Of a stretch of 64,000 bases of DNA, positions 17,633-26,762 are shown piece after piece (the first letter of the stretch is position 1; each line of letters starts with the position of its first letter). Both the position numbers and the translations under genes were made by a program. The notes below the pieces were generated by a model that did no database searches, was not told the origin of the DNA, and was given only the letters and a program-made list of their open reading frames with translations. This stretch comes from Opitutaceae bacterium (GTDB lineage: Bacteria; Verrucomicrobiota; Verrucomicrobiia; Opitutales; Opitutaceae): assembly GCA_027490995.1 (NCBI GenBank), contig JAIXWY010000011.1, positions 620,001-684,000 on the forward strand, given 5' to 3'.

Positions 17633-18310
17633 TCATCGAGCGATCGGCTCACACACCTCGGCCGACTCATGGCGAGGATTGTTGATCAAGGGCGACACCG
17701 GCCAGAGGAGTACATCGTCCGCCTCGATGGGTTCGCACAGCAGGCGATAATCCGCCTCGACCAAGGCGCCCGGGCCCAGCCAACGGGCCGCCCGAGGTCC
17801 CTCCAGAATCACGGGCATCCGATCGTGTACTGGGGCCACTGCTGCGTTCGGTCGCGTCGTCAGGAGGGCAAAGGTCGCAGGGCGCAGACCGACAACGGCG
17901 TCCGTGTGAATCCCCGCGAGAAAAAAGGGTCGCTCATCCGTGAGGCCGATGCAGTAGGGCGTTTTGCTCGTCGCATCCGTCCGCTGCCACTCATAGAAAC
18001 CGTCCGCCGGGACAAGGCAGCGACGAGAACGGACCGCTTCGCGGAACATGGGCTTGCCTAAAGCCTCCTCGCTGCGGGCGTTGATGGGAGCGAGCCGCGG
18101 TTTCTCGCTCCGGTCCCACGGGGGCACGAAGCCCCAGCGCATGCCCTGCCCTTCCACGTGATCACCGGGCGAATGGAGAACCGTGACCTGCTGCGAGGGT
18201 GCAACGTTCCAGCGTTGCTCAAGGCAGATAGCTCCAAGTCGCTCGCCGAAGACCGCGCGCAAGGCCTCCAAAACGCGATCGGGATCCTTGAGTCGATAAC
18301 GTCCACACAT
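17633..18310 (-). CDS. SRAP-domain protein (YedK/HMCES family, abasic-site DNA-protein crosslinker)
   Basis: SRAP proteins form a thiazolidine crosslink to abasic sites in single-stranded DNA through the N-terminal Cys2, protecting forks from strand breaks. All hallmark elements are present: MCGRY with Cys2 exposed after Met removal, RWNVAPSQ, INARSE, the catalytic Glu in DGFYEW, and HDRMPVIL. The 225-residue length is normal. The gene stands alone, 100 bases from the divergent AI-2E-family gene and 235 bases from the SDR gene. No SOS-type operator was recognised. Confidence 0.92.
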   Translation of the reverse strand: MCGRYRLKDPDRVLEALRAVFGERLGAICLEQRWNVAPSQQVTVLHSPGDHVEGQGMRWGFVPPWDRSEKPRLAPINARSEEALGKPMFREAVRSRRCLVPADGFYEWQRTDATSKTPYCIGLTDERPFFLAGIHTDAVVGLRPATFALLTTRPNAAVAPVHDRMPVILEGPRAARWLGPGALVEADYRLLCEPIEADDVLLWPVSPLINNPRHESAEVCEPIAR

Positions 18311-18410
18311 TGCGGGAACCAGCGTGCAAGCACCTCCGGTTCAAGCAAGGGGAGAAGGCTAGCGCAAAAGGAGGCTCGCACCCGACCCCGCCATCGGCCT
18401 GATTTGAGGG

Positions 18411-19589
18411 ATGAACGAGCCCAGCCCCGCTCCCGCTCCGGAGACGCTGTTCTCCCCCACCCAGCGGAAGGTCGTCGCCGCCGCCCTGACGTGCCTTGCC
18501 TTCGCCGTCGTCGGCCTCGTCCTTCTGGGAGCTGTTGTCGTCCTCGGTTCCCTTTTGGCACGATTTTCCGGCGTGCTGTGGCCGCTCGCCGTGGCGGGCA
18601 TCCTCGCACTCATGCTCCGGCCCGTCGTGGAAGCTTTGGAGCGCCGGTTGTACGTTCGCCGCCTCGGAGCGGTCGCGCTCGTCTGCGGTTTCCTTGCCAT
18701 TGGTGTCGCGGCAGTGGGCTTCACGCTTGTCCCACCCGCCTTAGCGCAAGTGCTCGATCTCGTGTCCTACCTCCCGATTCTCTGGGAAAGGGCCGGCGTC
18801 TTCCTCCGTACGCACACGCCCGAGTGGGCCCAGTTACTCGAGCGTTATTGGGAGAATCCAACGCTCCGGGCACTCATCGAGCGAGTCGGCCAGCAGCTGC
18901 AGTCGTTCGTCCGCGATGCCGTCCCGAGCCTGGCCGCGGCAGGATCGGGGATCGCCACGGGGTTGGGTTTCATCACCCAGATGGCGGTGATTCCCATCTA
19001 CTTTTTCTTCTTCTTGCTTTCCCGGGCCCATCCCGCCGACCGGATTCCCGAGCAATTGCCGTTCCTGAGTCCTTCGTTGCGAGCCGATCTCGCCTTCCTC
19101 GCACGAGAGTTTGTCTCGATCATCATCTCGTTTTTCCGCGGTCAGCTGTTGATCGGTCTGATCATGGGTCTTCTTTACGCCGCCGGATTTATGGCCGTGG
19201 GACTGAAGTTCGGTGCCGTCATCGGCCTCCTACTCGGCATGCTTAACGTCGTCCCGTACCTCGGCTCGATTCTCGGCCTGGCCATCACGCTCCCGGTCGC
19301 ACTGCTCCAGCCGGAGGGCGGCTGGCAATTGGCCGCGCTCACGCTCGGCGTGCAGATCGTGGTGCAGAATATTGAGGGATGGTTTCTGACCCCCAAGATC
19401 ATGTCGAACCGCACCGGTCTGCACCCGGTGACCATCATCGTCGCCATCTTCTTCTGGGGCACCGCGCTGGGCGGGCTCCTCGGGATGGTACTCGCGATCC
19501 CTTTGACCGCCTTTTTCGTGTCGGCGTGGCGCTTCGCGCGCCACCGCTACCTCGGCGGTAACGGAGCGGCCGGGCCGGCTTCGCACTAG
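18411..19589 (+). CDS. AI-2E transporter family (PerM/YdiK-like) membrane protein
   Basis: The 392-residue protein has about eight hydrophobic segments in the pattern of the AI-2E/PerM family. An N-terminal hairpin is followed by a soluble helical loop (about 115-170), then the SFFRGQLLIGLIMGLLYAAG and GMLNVVPYLGSILG segments that mark the family. The family name comes from one autoinducer-2 exporter. Other members include sodium/proton antiporters, so substrate is unknown here. A purine-rich TTTGAGGG precedes the ATG. The gene converges on the M3 peptidase. Confidence 0.85.
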   Translation: MNEPSPAPAPETLFSPTQRKVVAAALTCLAFAVVGLVLLGAVVVLGSLLARFSGVLWPLAVAGILALMLRPVVEALERRLYVRRLGAVALVCGFLAIGVAAVGFTLVPPALAQVLDLVSYLPILWERAGVFLRTHTPEWAQLLERYWENPTLRALIERVGQQLQSFVRDAVPSLAAAGSGIATGLGFITQMAVIPIYFFFFLLSRAHPADRIPEQLPFLSPSLRADLAFLAREFVSIIISFFRGQLLIGLIMGLLYAAGFMAVGLKFGAVIGLLLGMLNVVPYLGSILGLAITLPVALLQPEGGWQLAALTLGVQIVVQNIEGWFLTPKIMSNRTGLHPVTIIVAIFFWGTALGGLLGMVLAIPLTAFFVSAWRFARHRYLGGNGAAGPASH

Positions 19590-19617
19590 GCTCGCACGGC
19601 CCGTGGCAGCGGTCGGC

Positions 19618-21693
19618 CTACGCGGCCGCCAGTCCGCTCCGCACGAGCAGCGCCGAGAGATCGGGATCGCGCCCCATGAAGGCGCGGTACAGGTCCCCGG
19701 GGTCAGCTGAATCACCCTTGCTCAGGATGTGAGTCACGAAGTCGGCCCCGGTCTGTGGATTGAAGATACCCTCACGCTGGAAGCGAGTGAAGGCGTCCGC
19801 ATCGAGCACCGCGGCCCACTGGTACGAGTAGTATCCGGCCGCATATCCGACCGGATCGCTGAACAGATGGTTGAAGCGCTTCACGATCGTGCGTGTCGGC
19901 GGTTGGGTCGGGATGATGCAATCGGCAATCTCGGCGCGAACCGTGGTTTCGAGGTCTCCCTCAAGAAACTCTGCCGATCGCGTGTGTAAGACCAAATCCA
20001 TCCTCGCAAACTGGAGCTGGCGCATCACCGCACAGGCGCCGCGGAAGCGGCGCGCCGCGATGAGTTTCTCGAAAAGGGACTGAGGAATGGGTTCACCCGT
20101 TTCGTGGTGCCGCGCGAACAGATCCAAGCCTTCGCGCTCCCACGTCCAATTCTCCATGATCTGCGAGGGCAGTTCCACGAAGTCCCACGCCACGTTGGTT
20201 CCCGCAAGGGAGCGCACCGGGACTTCCGAGAGGAGATGGTGCAGGAGATGTCCAAACTCGTGGAAGACCGTGTTCACCTCGCGATGGGTGAGCAGCGCAG
20301 GCCGGCCCTCGACGGGAGGGGTCATGTTCCCGCAGATATAGCCGAGGTGGGGTCCCCGCGGGCCGCCGGGGCGGGGAGCTCCGGTGATGAGGCTGCCCAT
20401 CCACGCGCCTCCCCGCTTCGACTCGCGAGGATGCCAGTCGGCATAAAACGCCCCGAGGTGCCTCCCGCTGCCGTCAAATATGTCGTACGCGCGCACCTCT
20501 TCATGCCACGTTTCGAAGCTGCCCGCCGGTTTTTCGACGACGCGCAGGTCCAGCACCCGCCGGGCGATCTCGAACATGCCGGCAATCACGCGGTCCATTG
20601 GGAAATAGGGCCGCAACGCTTCCTCGTTGAAGGCGTAACGCGCTTTCCGGAGGCGCTCGGCCCAGAAGGCCACCTCCCACGCCTTTAGCGGGCCGACTGG
20701 CTGACCGGTCTGCTCCGCCTTGAACGTCTCCAACTCGCGGCATTCGCGCACGAAGCCCGGAGCCGCGCGACGCCTCAGGTCTTCGATGAATTCAAGCGCC
20801 CGCGCGCCCGTTTTGGCCATGCGCCGCTCCAAGACAAGGTCGGCGAAGTGATCCTTGCCAAGCAGAGAGGCTTTCTCCCGACGCAGGGCGAGGATGCGCT
20901 TCACCAACGGCTCATTGTCACGATCTCCCTCCGCTCCGATCGCCGCCGAAGCTAACCACATCTCGCGACGGAGGCCTTCGTCTTCGGCGTAGGTCATCAC
21001 GGGTTCAAGCGACGGGGCCTGCAAGGTGAACCGCCATGCCGGGCGGTCCGCCGTCCCGAGGCCCTTGCGCTGCGCACTCGCGAGCGCCGTCGCGACGGCG
21101 TGTGCGGGTAGCCCGGAAAGCCGCGTCGGGTCCTCCACGACCAGCTGCCACGCATTAGTCGCATCGAGGACGTTCTCCGAATATCGCTGCGTCAGCTGCG
21201 CCAGTTCCTCCTCGATCGCTTCCAAACGCGCCCGCGCCTCCGCGGGCAAGTCGGCACCCGCTAGGCGGAAGGACGCCAGTTTGTCCGCAACCGCACGAGC
21301 CTCGATCCCTTGCAGTGCCCGAGCAGCCGGAGACGCGGCGAACGTTTTCAGCCGCAACCAGAGGTCCGGATTCAACTCGATCTTGGCGTGGAAGACGGTG
21401 ACTTTCGGAAGCAGCGCATTGTAGGCCGCGCGCACCGCAGGGGAGTCCGCCACCGACTGCAGGTGCGAGAGCTTGTCCCAAGCAAAATCCAGTTCTTCCG
21501 TCGACTTCTCCAGCTCACCAAAGGTCGTCGCAAAGCTGAGCGTAGCCAGGTCAGCACCTGCGATCGCGTCGATCGCCGCCTGCGCCCGGACCAGCGCCGC
21601 CTCAAGATCGGGGACCGCATGCTCAGCGGTGTGCTCAGACCAACGGATCGCAAAGGACGGATCAGTGAAGGGATGCAACGCCATACGCGTCAT
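19618..21693 (-). CDS. M3-family metallopeptidase (oligopeptidase A/PrlC-like)
   Basis: These cytoplasmic zinc peptidases break down short peptides, including cleaved signal peptides. The zinc motif HEFGH is at residues 478-482, in the family context NTVFHEFGHLLHHLLS, and the third ligand lies in the following helix (ENWTWE). The C-terminal YYSYQWA segment contains the substrate-binding tyrosines. At 691 residues the length matches oligopeptidase A. The start at 21693 has an in-frame alternative ATG at 21684. It follows two lipoprotein genes on the same strand, 35 bases after the nearer one. Confidence 0.93.
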   Translation of the reverse strand: MTRMALHPFTDPSFAIRWSEHTAEHAVPDLEAALVRAQAAIDAIAGADLATLSFATTFGELEKSTEELDFAWDKLSHLQSVADSPAVRAAYNALLPKVTVFHAKIELNPDLWLRLKTFAASPAARALQGIEARAVADKLASFRLAGADLPAEARARLEAIEEELAQLTQRYSENVLDATNAWQLVVEDPTRLSGLPAHAVATALASAQRKGLGTADRPAWRFTLQAPSLEPVMTYAEDEGLRREMWLASAAIGAEGDRDNEPLVKRILALRREKASLLGKDHFADLVLERRMAKTGARALEFIEDLRRRAAPGFVRECRELETFKAEQTGQPVGPLKAWEVAFWAERLRKARYAFNEEALRPYFPMDRVIAGMFEIARRVLDLRVVEKPAGSFETWHEEVRAYDIFDGSGRHLGAFYADWHPRESKRGGAWMGSLITGAPRPGGPRGPHLGYICGNMTPPVEGRPALLTHREVNTVFHEFGHLLHHLLSEVPVRSLAGTNVAWDFVELPSQIMENWTWEREGLDLFARHHETGEPIPQSLFEKLIAARRFRGACAVMRQLQFARMDLVLHTRSAEFLEGDLETTVRAEIADCIIPTQPPTRTIVKRFNHLFSDPVGYAAGYYSYQWAAVLDADAFTRFQREGIFNPQTGADFVTHILSKGDSADPGDLYRAFMGRDPDLSALLVRSGLAAA

Positions 21694-21728
21694 CCTGCGC
21701 CGGAGCGTGAATGGCGCAAGCGGCGAAG

Positions 21729-22454
21729 CTACAAGCCGCGCCGCACAAACGCCACGTCTGGGTCGTCATCGGGTACGCGTACGTCGCCCGAACTCACCTC
21801 TCCCGCGAGCGAGCGCATCGTCACCGAGGCCAGCACGGGCAAGTAGCGCCGCAAATCATCGCTGCGGTCCTCGCTGGTCACCTCCACACTCCAAAGATCC
21901 TTGGGGGTCCCATCCTTGTCGCGTGCCCGCGACTCCCGTGCGCGGATGCGCAGGAACTTCTCATAGACCGGGGTCGCGTCGACCAGTTGATGGTATCCAA
22001 TCACCTCGCGGCGCGACGGTGTCTTGACGGGGACCGTTTCGGTCGAGGTCCGGCCCTGCGGATCGGTGACCGTGACCGTCTCCTGCCGCACGCCTCCGGC
22101 CAACTCGGCGTAAATGGGTACCCGGTCCGGGCCGTCGCGGCCACGCACGGGCTCAATGCCGAACTCCACTTCGATCACGACATCCGCGCGGTCCGCAGAG
22201 GGAGCCTCGTAGAAACCCCGCCCAGAAAGCGCTGTACGCACGTACGTCGCTGCCTCCGTCTCGCGCAGTCTGACCACCCCATCGGGCGACACGCCCTTCA
22301 ACTGAATTCGATAGGAAAGGCCAGGCGAGGGACGCCCCGAGCTGAACGCCTCCACCTTGACCGGGTAGGACGTCGCGCAGCCCGACACCACCCAGAGCAG
22401 ACACACCAAGAGCACCCCACGCGGATACCGGCGAAAGCTCGTGGTGCTGCGCAC
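21729..22454 (-). CDS. Lipoprotein, possibly DUF4136-like
   Basis: The 241-residue protein opens with a signal peptide ending in the lipobox VVSGC, with the lipidated Cys at residue 26. The rest is a periplasmic or outer-membrane-attached domain. It begins with a YPVKVEAFSSG strand and has an ADVVIEVEFGI strand around residue 90. This order resembles the DUF4136 lipoprotein fold, which I put forward only tentatively. It lies 17 bases after the glycine-zipper lipoprotein gene, so the two are probably one operon with the M3 peptidase. Confidence 0.7.
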   Translation of the reverse strand: MRSTTSFRRYPRGVLLVCLLWVVSGCATSYPVKVEAFSSGRPSPGLSYRIQLKGVSPDGVVRLRETEAATYVRTALSGRGFYEAPSADRADVVIEVEFGIEPVRGRDGPDRVPIYAELAGGVRQETVTVTDPQGRTSTETVPVKTPSRREVIGYHQLVDATPVYEKFLRIRARESRARDKDGTPKDLWSVEVTSEDRSDDLRRYLPVLASVTMRSLAGEVSSGDVRVPDDDPDVAFVRRGL

Positions 22455-22471
22455 GGAAGACAGGACGCCGC

Positions 22472-23149
22472 CTACGGCGCGCCGGGAGCCTTGTTCGGTC
22501 CAGCTGCGGGGGCAGAAGCGCCGCCGGGCGACGCTGGCGCGGCCGGAGCCAGCGCGGCGGCCGCCGCATCATCGCTCTTCAGCCGGGCCAACTCCTCCTC
22601 CATCCGCGCAATCTCCGCTTCAGTCAAAAGCAGCTTCTCGTTGGCCTCGTCCAGCGCGCGCTTCTTGGTTAAGGCGGCCGTTCGCTCCTCCTTGAGCTTC
22701 TGAAGACGCTCGTTGGCCTGCTGGACCTTTTTCTGAGCGTCGGCCAATTCCATCTCGGAAATGCGGAACCCCTGGGTAACGGCCAGTTCCTCGTCGATCT
22801 CCGCCTTCCGCTTCGCCTCCTCGGCGCGTTTGCGCGCCAACTCCTGCTGGTAGGCCCGCTCCTGCGCTAGGCGATCCTGCTCTTTGCGCTCCTTGGAGTC
22901 CTTGACCATCCCCACGACCCCTCCGATCAGCGCCCCCGCCGCCGCACCGGCGAGTACACCCGTGCTGGTGTTGCCGCCGGTCGCACCGGCACCCAAACCA
23001 CCGACCACGGCGCCCGCCATGGCACCCGTGCCGGCACCCGTGGCAGTCTTGGACGGGGCGGGCGAGTTGCAGGCGGTGAGGCCCACGAGGACCGCCGACG
23101 CGGTCACGCTCGCGGTAAAAAGGCGGAGGGAACGACGGGACGCAGTCAT
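22472..23149 (-). CDS. Glycine-zipper lipoprotein with coiled-coil tail
   Basis: A 225-residue lipoprotein with a lipobox ending LTAC (Cys27). Residues 36-82 are Gly/Ala repeats in the glycine-zipper pattern (GAGTGAMAGAVVGGLGAG, then GVLAGAAAGALIGGVVG) known from envelope proteins that insert into or cross membranes. Residues 85-200 are strongly charged and heptad-like, suggesting a long coiled coil, and the tail is Ala/Pro-rich. It is divergent from the ExbB-like gene with 165 bases between starts. Involvement with that system is possible but not shown. The start follows CCCCTTCCTCGC. Confidence 0.75.
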   Translation of the reverse strand: MTASRRSLRLFTASVTASAVLVGLTACNSPAPSKTATGAGTGAMAGAVVGGLGAGATGGNTSTGVLAGAAAGALIGGVVGMVKDSKERKEQDRLAQERAYQQELARKRAEEAKRKAEIDEELAVTQGFRISEMELADAQKKVQQANERLQKLKEERTAALTKKRALDEANEKLLLTEAEIARMEEELARLKSDDAAAAALAPAAPASPGGASAPAAGPNKAPGAP

Positions 23150-23185
23150 GCGAGGAAGGGGATCGGTTGAGATGCTAAACCGGCA

Positions 23186-23213
23186 TTGCGCTCAGGCAAC
23201 TCCCTACTATCTT
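23186..23213 (+). promoter_or_regulatory. Possible sigma-70-type promoter for the ExbB-VWA operon
   Basis: TTGCGC (23186-23191) and TATCTT (23208-23213) are separated by 16 bases in the otherwise GC-rich divergent gap. They match the housekeeping consensus only partly. Transcription would start about 95 bases before the ExbB-like ATG. An inverted repeat CCGGAA-N5-TTCCGG (23244-23260) lies in the resulting leader. Confidence 0.3.
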
Positions 23214-23314
23214 AACCAAAGCTTGGGCTTTTTCAATCGCGCACCGGAAGTGCTTTCCGGCCTGCTTTCCCGGCGGTTCTCAAGGCCCGCTGCTTCCCCC
23301 TCCCCGCCCTCCGC

Positions 23315-24178
23315 ATGATCTCCCGCAACAAGGGGATTCTTTCCCTGGAGTTCCTTGTCCCGAACCTCGGCCTGATCCTCGCGATCGTGGTCGTCGAGAT
23401 GTTTTACAGCGCCGTCGTCCGGCCCCGCGCCGACGAACTCCTGCTCAAGAACAAGGTCATGCGCGCCCAAGCTGGTGCCAATGCTTCAGCCCAACTCGAC
23501 GAACGATCGATTTACATCATTATCCGCGACCCCGAACAACAGTGGGAAATCATCCTGTTTCTCTGGGGCATGACCGTTCTGAGCTACAAGCTAACGCAAA
23601 TCGGTCGGGAGCGTCGGCTGTTCAAGCGCGACTTCCTCGCCCTCCAAGAAGGCGAGCGCATCATTCCGGAGGACGCTTTTGACCGCTACAAAGAGCTCAA
23701 GGTCCAAATCGAGCGCGACCCGAAGCTACGCGAATGTCTTCTCCCGGAGTGCCTGCTGGCGGCGCTGCACCGCTTCCATGCTTCGCACTCCATCCAAGAT
23801 GCCTCGAACGCGGTTAAGGAGCGCACCGAGCTCGCCGCCGACCAACTCGACTCCGCCCTTTCACTCGTCCGGTACATCGCTTGGGCGATTCCCGCGATCG
23901 GCTTTATCGGTACCGTCCGCGGCATCGGCTACGCCCTCGCCTACGCGCAGGAGGCGATCCAAGGCGACATCTCCGCCGTCACCAGCTGGCTCGGCCTCGC
24001 CTTCAATTCCACCTTGGTCGCCCTGCTCCTCAGCTTGGTGCTCATGTTCATCCTCCACATGATGCAGTCGCGTCAGGAGGCGTTCGTGATCGAGACGCAA
24101 TCCTACTGCCGGGACCGCCTGATTGATGTCATGAAAGTGCCGTCGCAGGAGAGCTCCGCGCCGAAGTCGGTCGCGTAA
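23315..24178 (+). CDS. MotA/TolQ/ExbB-family proton-channel protein
   Basis: The 287-residue protein has hydrophobic segments at about 9-35, 76-94, 183-210 and 226-250. The motif PAIGFIGTVRGIG at 193-205 matches the pore-lining helix of TolQ/ExbB (P-x-x-G-x-x-G-T-V-x-G-I). The last helix keeps the small/Thr pattern AFNSTLVALL. Such proteins form pentamers that conduct protons and drive a partner dimer. The long cytoplasmic loop (95-180) is typical. The partners are likely the two VWA proteins downstream, which carry an ExbD-like helix. It is the first gene of a four-gene operon. The start follows CCCTCCGC. Confidence 0.82.
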   Translation: MISRNKGILSLEFLVPNLGLILAIVVVEMFYSAVVRPRADELLLKNKVMRAQAGANASAQLDERSIYIIIRDPEQQWEIILFLWGMTVLSYKLTQIGRERRLFKRDFLALQEGERIIPEDAFDRYKELKVQIERDPKLRECLLPECLLAALHRFHASHSIQDASNAVKERTELAADQLDSALSLVRYIAWAIPAIGFIGTVRGIGYALAYAQEAIQGDISAVTSWLGLAFNSTLVALLLSLVLMFILHMMQSRQEAFVIETQSYCRDRLIDVMKVPSQESSAPKSVA

Positions 24179-24209
24179 GGATCCATCCAGCTTATTCCGC
24201 CTCCGACCC

Positions 24210-25685
24210 ATGACGCAGGGACTCGAACTCTGTGATGCCAATCTGCAGGTCGCCGTTTCAAACGGGTCGCAACCGACGCTGCTGCAGGTAACCGCCGAAG
24301 ACGGTGCCCCCGGTTGGCCGGGCTATGTACTGCGGGAAAACAACGCCTTCATCTGCGGTCAGGCGGCGGAAGACGTCTGGCTGATCCGGCCGCGGAACGT
24401 CATCCACTCCTTCTGGAGCAAACTGAGCCTTGAGCCGACTGCGCTGGCTGGGGAGTCGCGACCGCTCTCGTATTCAGAGATTGCCTACACTTTTCTGCGC
24501 CGCTTTTCCGAACGGCTGCGCACCAGTTCCCCGTCTCCGGTAAGAATGGCCCTCGCGGCCCCCGGTGCCTACCTGAGAGACTCGACGGTCGCCGAGGAGA
24601 AGATCGGCCTGCTCCTCGGAATGGCCGCGGACCTCAAGCTACCGCTCTGCGGCATCCTTGATCTCGCGACCGCCTCGCTGTGCGATCCCCGCGCGCCTCG
24701 TTTCAACCCGGCGCGCCCCGTTCTCCACCTCGATCTCCACCTGCACGCCGCCGAGCTGTCGCTTCTTGTTTCCGGCGAGCGACTCGAACGGCGTGGGTTC
24801 CTGCACCTGCCGGGTTCGGGATTAGTCACCCTCCTGAAGCATCTCAGCGGGACCATGGCTAACCGCTTCCTGCGTCAGACGTCCTTTGATGTGATGGCAG
24901 ACGGACGCACGGAGCAGCTGTTCTACAACCAGACCAAGAGCCTGTTCTACGGGAATGAGGCGGACTTCGTTTACCAGATCAACACCGCCAAGCGGGGATA
25001 TGAGCTACCGGTGAAGCGCGATAGTCTCGGCGCGGATGCGCAGGCCTTCACCGAGGCGCTCCTCAAATCGATCCTCGCCTTCGCTGAGGAGAATCATCTC
25101 CGCCCGGGGCTCTGCGCCATCGCACTTTCGGAGCGCGCGAGCCGTGTTCCCCTGCTGGAGGGACGCCTGCGGGCTGCGGGCTTCGTGAGAATCCTTCATT
25201 TGCCGGCAGGAGCCGCCGCCGCCGGCGCTGCCCAACTGGCCGGAGCCCTTTTCACCACCCGCGCCGATCTAGCCGACGTACCCGTCGTCACCGCCGTGCC
25301 AGCGGAGTTTGCGGCGCGGCGAGTCTCCGCGCCGTGGGACGTCCACGTGCAGAAGGCCAGAGTCACTCCACTGCCGCACCCGCCCCCAACGCATCTGGTC
25401 CTCGAAGGCGTTGGGCTATCTCTGGCCGGACGCGAGCGGGTCACCATCGGCACCCAAGGCCAAGGTGCCACCCTACCACTCCCCGAATCCTTCAATCCCG
25501 CAACGAGTTGCTGCATCGTCTTGGAACGCGCGGCGGGCCACTGGCAACTTGAAGACCCCGCCCCAGCGGAGGCCGCCGGTGAGCGACGCGCCCGCATCGA
25601 CGTGGCAACCGGCGACCGGCTGGTCTTCCGCACGGGAAATCACACGGTCGACGTGTTGCTGGCCCACTGCCCAGCCGCAAACTGA
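24210..25685 (+). CDS. Hsp70/actin-fold protein with C-terminal FHA-like domain
   Basis: Residues 1-360 look like a divergent actin/Hsp70-type ATPase fold. LELCDANLQVAV stands at the phosphate-1 position, LHLDLHLHAAELSLLVSG at phosphate-2, and ASRVPLLEGRL near 310 resembles the S-R-x-P segment of Hsp70. The glycines of the phosphate loops are largely missing, so ATP hydrolysis is doubtful. Residues 385-490 have strands resembling an FHA domain (ERVTIGTQGQGATLPLP, then HWQLED, then GDRLVF) without its usual Ser-x-x-His. No membrane segment is present, so it should be cytoplasmic. It lies 31 bases after the channel gene and 9 bases before the first VWA gene. Confidence 0.6.
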   Translation: MTQGLELCDANLQVAVSNGSQPTLLQVTAEDGAPGWPGYVLRENNAFICGQAAEDVWLIRPRNVIHSFWSKLSLEPTALAGESRPLSYSEIAYTFLRRFSERLRTSSPSPVRMALAAPGAYLRDSTVAEEKIGLLLGMAADLKLPLCGILDLATASLCDPRAPRFNPARPVLHLDLHLHAAELSLLVSGERLERRGFLHLPGSGLVTLLKHLSGTMANRFLRQTSFDVMADGRTEQLFYNQTKSLFYGNEADFVYQINTAKRGYELPVKRDSLGADAQAFTEALLKSILAFAEENHLRPGLCAIALSERASRVPLLEGRLRAAGFVRILHLPAGAAAAGAAQLAGALFTTRADLADVPVVTAVPAEFAARRVSAPWDVHVQKARVTPLPHPPPTHLVLEGVGLSLAGRERVTIGTQGQGATLPLPESFNPATSCCIVLERAAGHWQLEDPAPAEAAGERRARIDVATGDRLVFRTGNHTVDVLLAHCPAAN

Positions 25686-25694
25686 CCCGACCCC

Positions 25695-26762
25695 ATGGCC
25701 TTGGCCAAGAAACGTCGTGATACCGAGGTCTTCAGCCTCTCGTTCCTCGACTGCATCTGCTGCGGCTTCGGCGCCATCATCCTGATCTTTATCCTGTCCG
25801 TCGCCCAGAAACGCTCCGTCGACCGCATCAATGTGGATGATCTCGACGAGCGGGTTCGACGCATGGAGACCCAGGTCGCCACCACGCGCAACGAGGCGGA
25901 GCGCGTCCAGCGTTTACTCGCCGCAGCCCAGGCGGAGCTACCGGCACTCCAGCAAAAAACCACCGAGACCCAGCTGCAGCTCACCGACCGCCAGCGCCAG
26001 TTGCTCGCGATGCTGGAGCAGACCGGTAAACTCCGAGAGGCGTTGGCCTCGCTGCTCGACCAGAAGAAGGCCCTGCCCACCGCCGATCAGTCGCCGATTC
26101 CCATTCCGGACGTTGACCGAAGGCAGTACCTCACCGGAGTGAAGCTGGAGGGTGAATGCGTCCTGTTCATCGTCCGCACCTCCGGCTCCATGCTCGGCGA
26201 GACGGTCGAAGAGGCTTCCGCGCTTCTGGAGGAAAGCGACACCCGCAAGCGCGAAGCGCCAAAGTGGCAGCGCACGCTCCGCTCGTTGGAGTGGATGATC
26301 GCCTCGCTCGACGAAAAGACCCGGTTCCAAGTGCTGCTCTTCAGCGATGACGCCGCGCTGATCCTGCCGGACCGGGGCGACGAGTGGTTTTCCACCGGCG
26401 ACCGGCAGACCCTGAAGCAGGTCGTCGCCCGCCTGCGGGAAATCGTACCGCAAGGCAGCGCGAACCTCGAACGCGCATTCTTTCGCGTCCGTACGCTGTC
26501 GCGGTTGCCGGACTCGATCGTGTTGCTGACCGATGGTCTACCCACGGCAAGCGATTCGTTCCTGAGCGACGGCGCCACTAACGACGAGCAGCGCATCCGT
26601 TTCTTCCGCGAGGCGGTGCGTGGATTGCCGGAGCGGATCCCAGTCAGCACCATTCTCATGCCGATGAGCGGAGATCCGGCCGCTGCGGCGCTCTTCTGGG
26701 AACTGGCGAACCGCACTCGCGGGGCGCTGGTTAGCCCGGCAAAAACCTGGCCCGAAGCATGA
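25695..26762 (+). CDS. Membrane-anchored VWA protein with ExbD-like helix and degenerate MIDAS
   Basis: The order is a basic N terminus, one membrane helix at 12-36, a coiled coil at about 50-120 and a VWA domain at 150-350 facing the periplasm. The helix start EVFSLSFLD aligns without gaps to the ExbD/TolR segment E-I-N-x-x-P-x-x-D, placing D19 where the proton-carrying Asp lies. In the VWA domain the MIDAS motif reads RTSGS (residues 161-165) instead of D-x-S-x-S, and the usual Thr of the second loop is Ala256 (GSANL). D280 in LLTDG is kept. Metal binding is therefore probably lost. The gene overlaps the next VWA gene by ATGA. Confidence 0.78.
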   Translation: MALAKKRRDTEVFSLSFLDCICCGFGAIILIFILSVAQKRSVDRINVDDLDERVRRMETQVATTRNEAERVQRLLAAAQAELPALQQKTTETQLQLTDRQRQLLAMLEQTGKLREALASLLDQKKALPTADQSPIPIPDVDRRQYLTGVKLEGECVLFIVRTSGSMLGETVEEASALLEESDTRKREAPKWQRTLRSLEWMIASLDEKTRFQVLLFSDDAALILPDRGDEWFSTGDRQTLKQVVARLREIVPQGSANLERAFFRVRTLSRLPDSIVLLTDGLPTASDSFLSDGATNDEQRIRFFREAVRGLPERIPVSTILMPMSGDPAAAALFWELANRTRGALVSPAKTWPEA

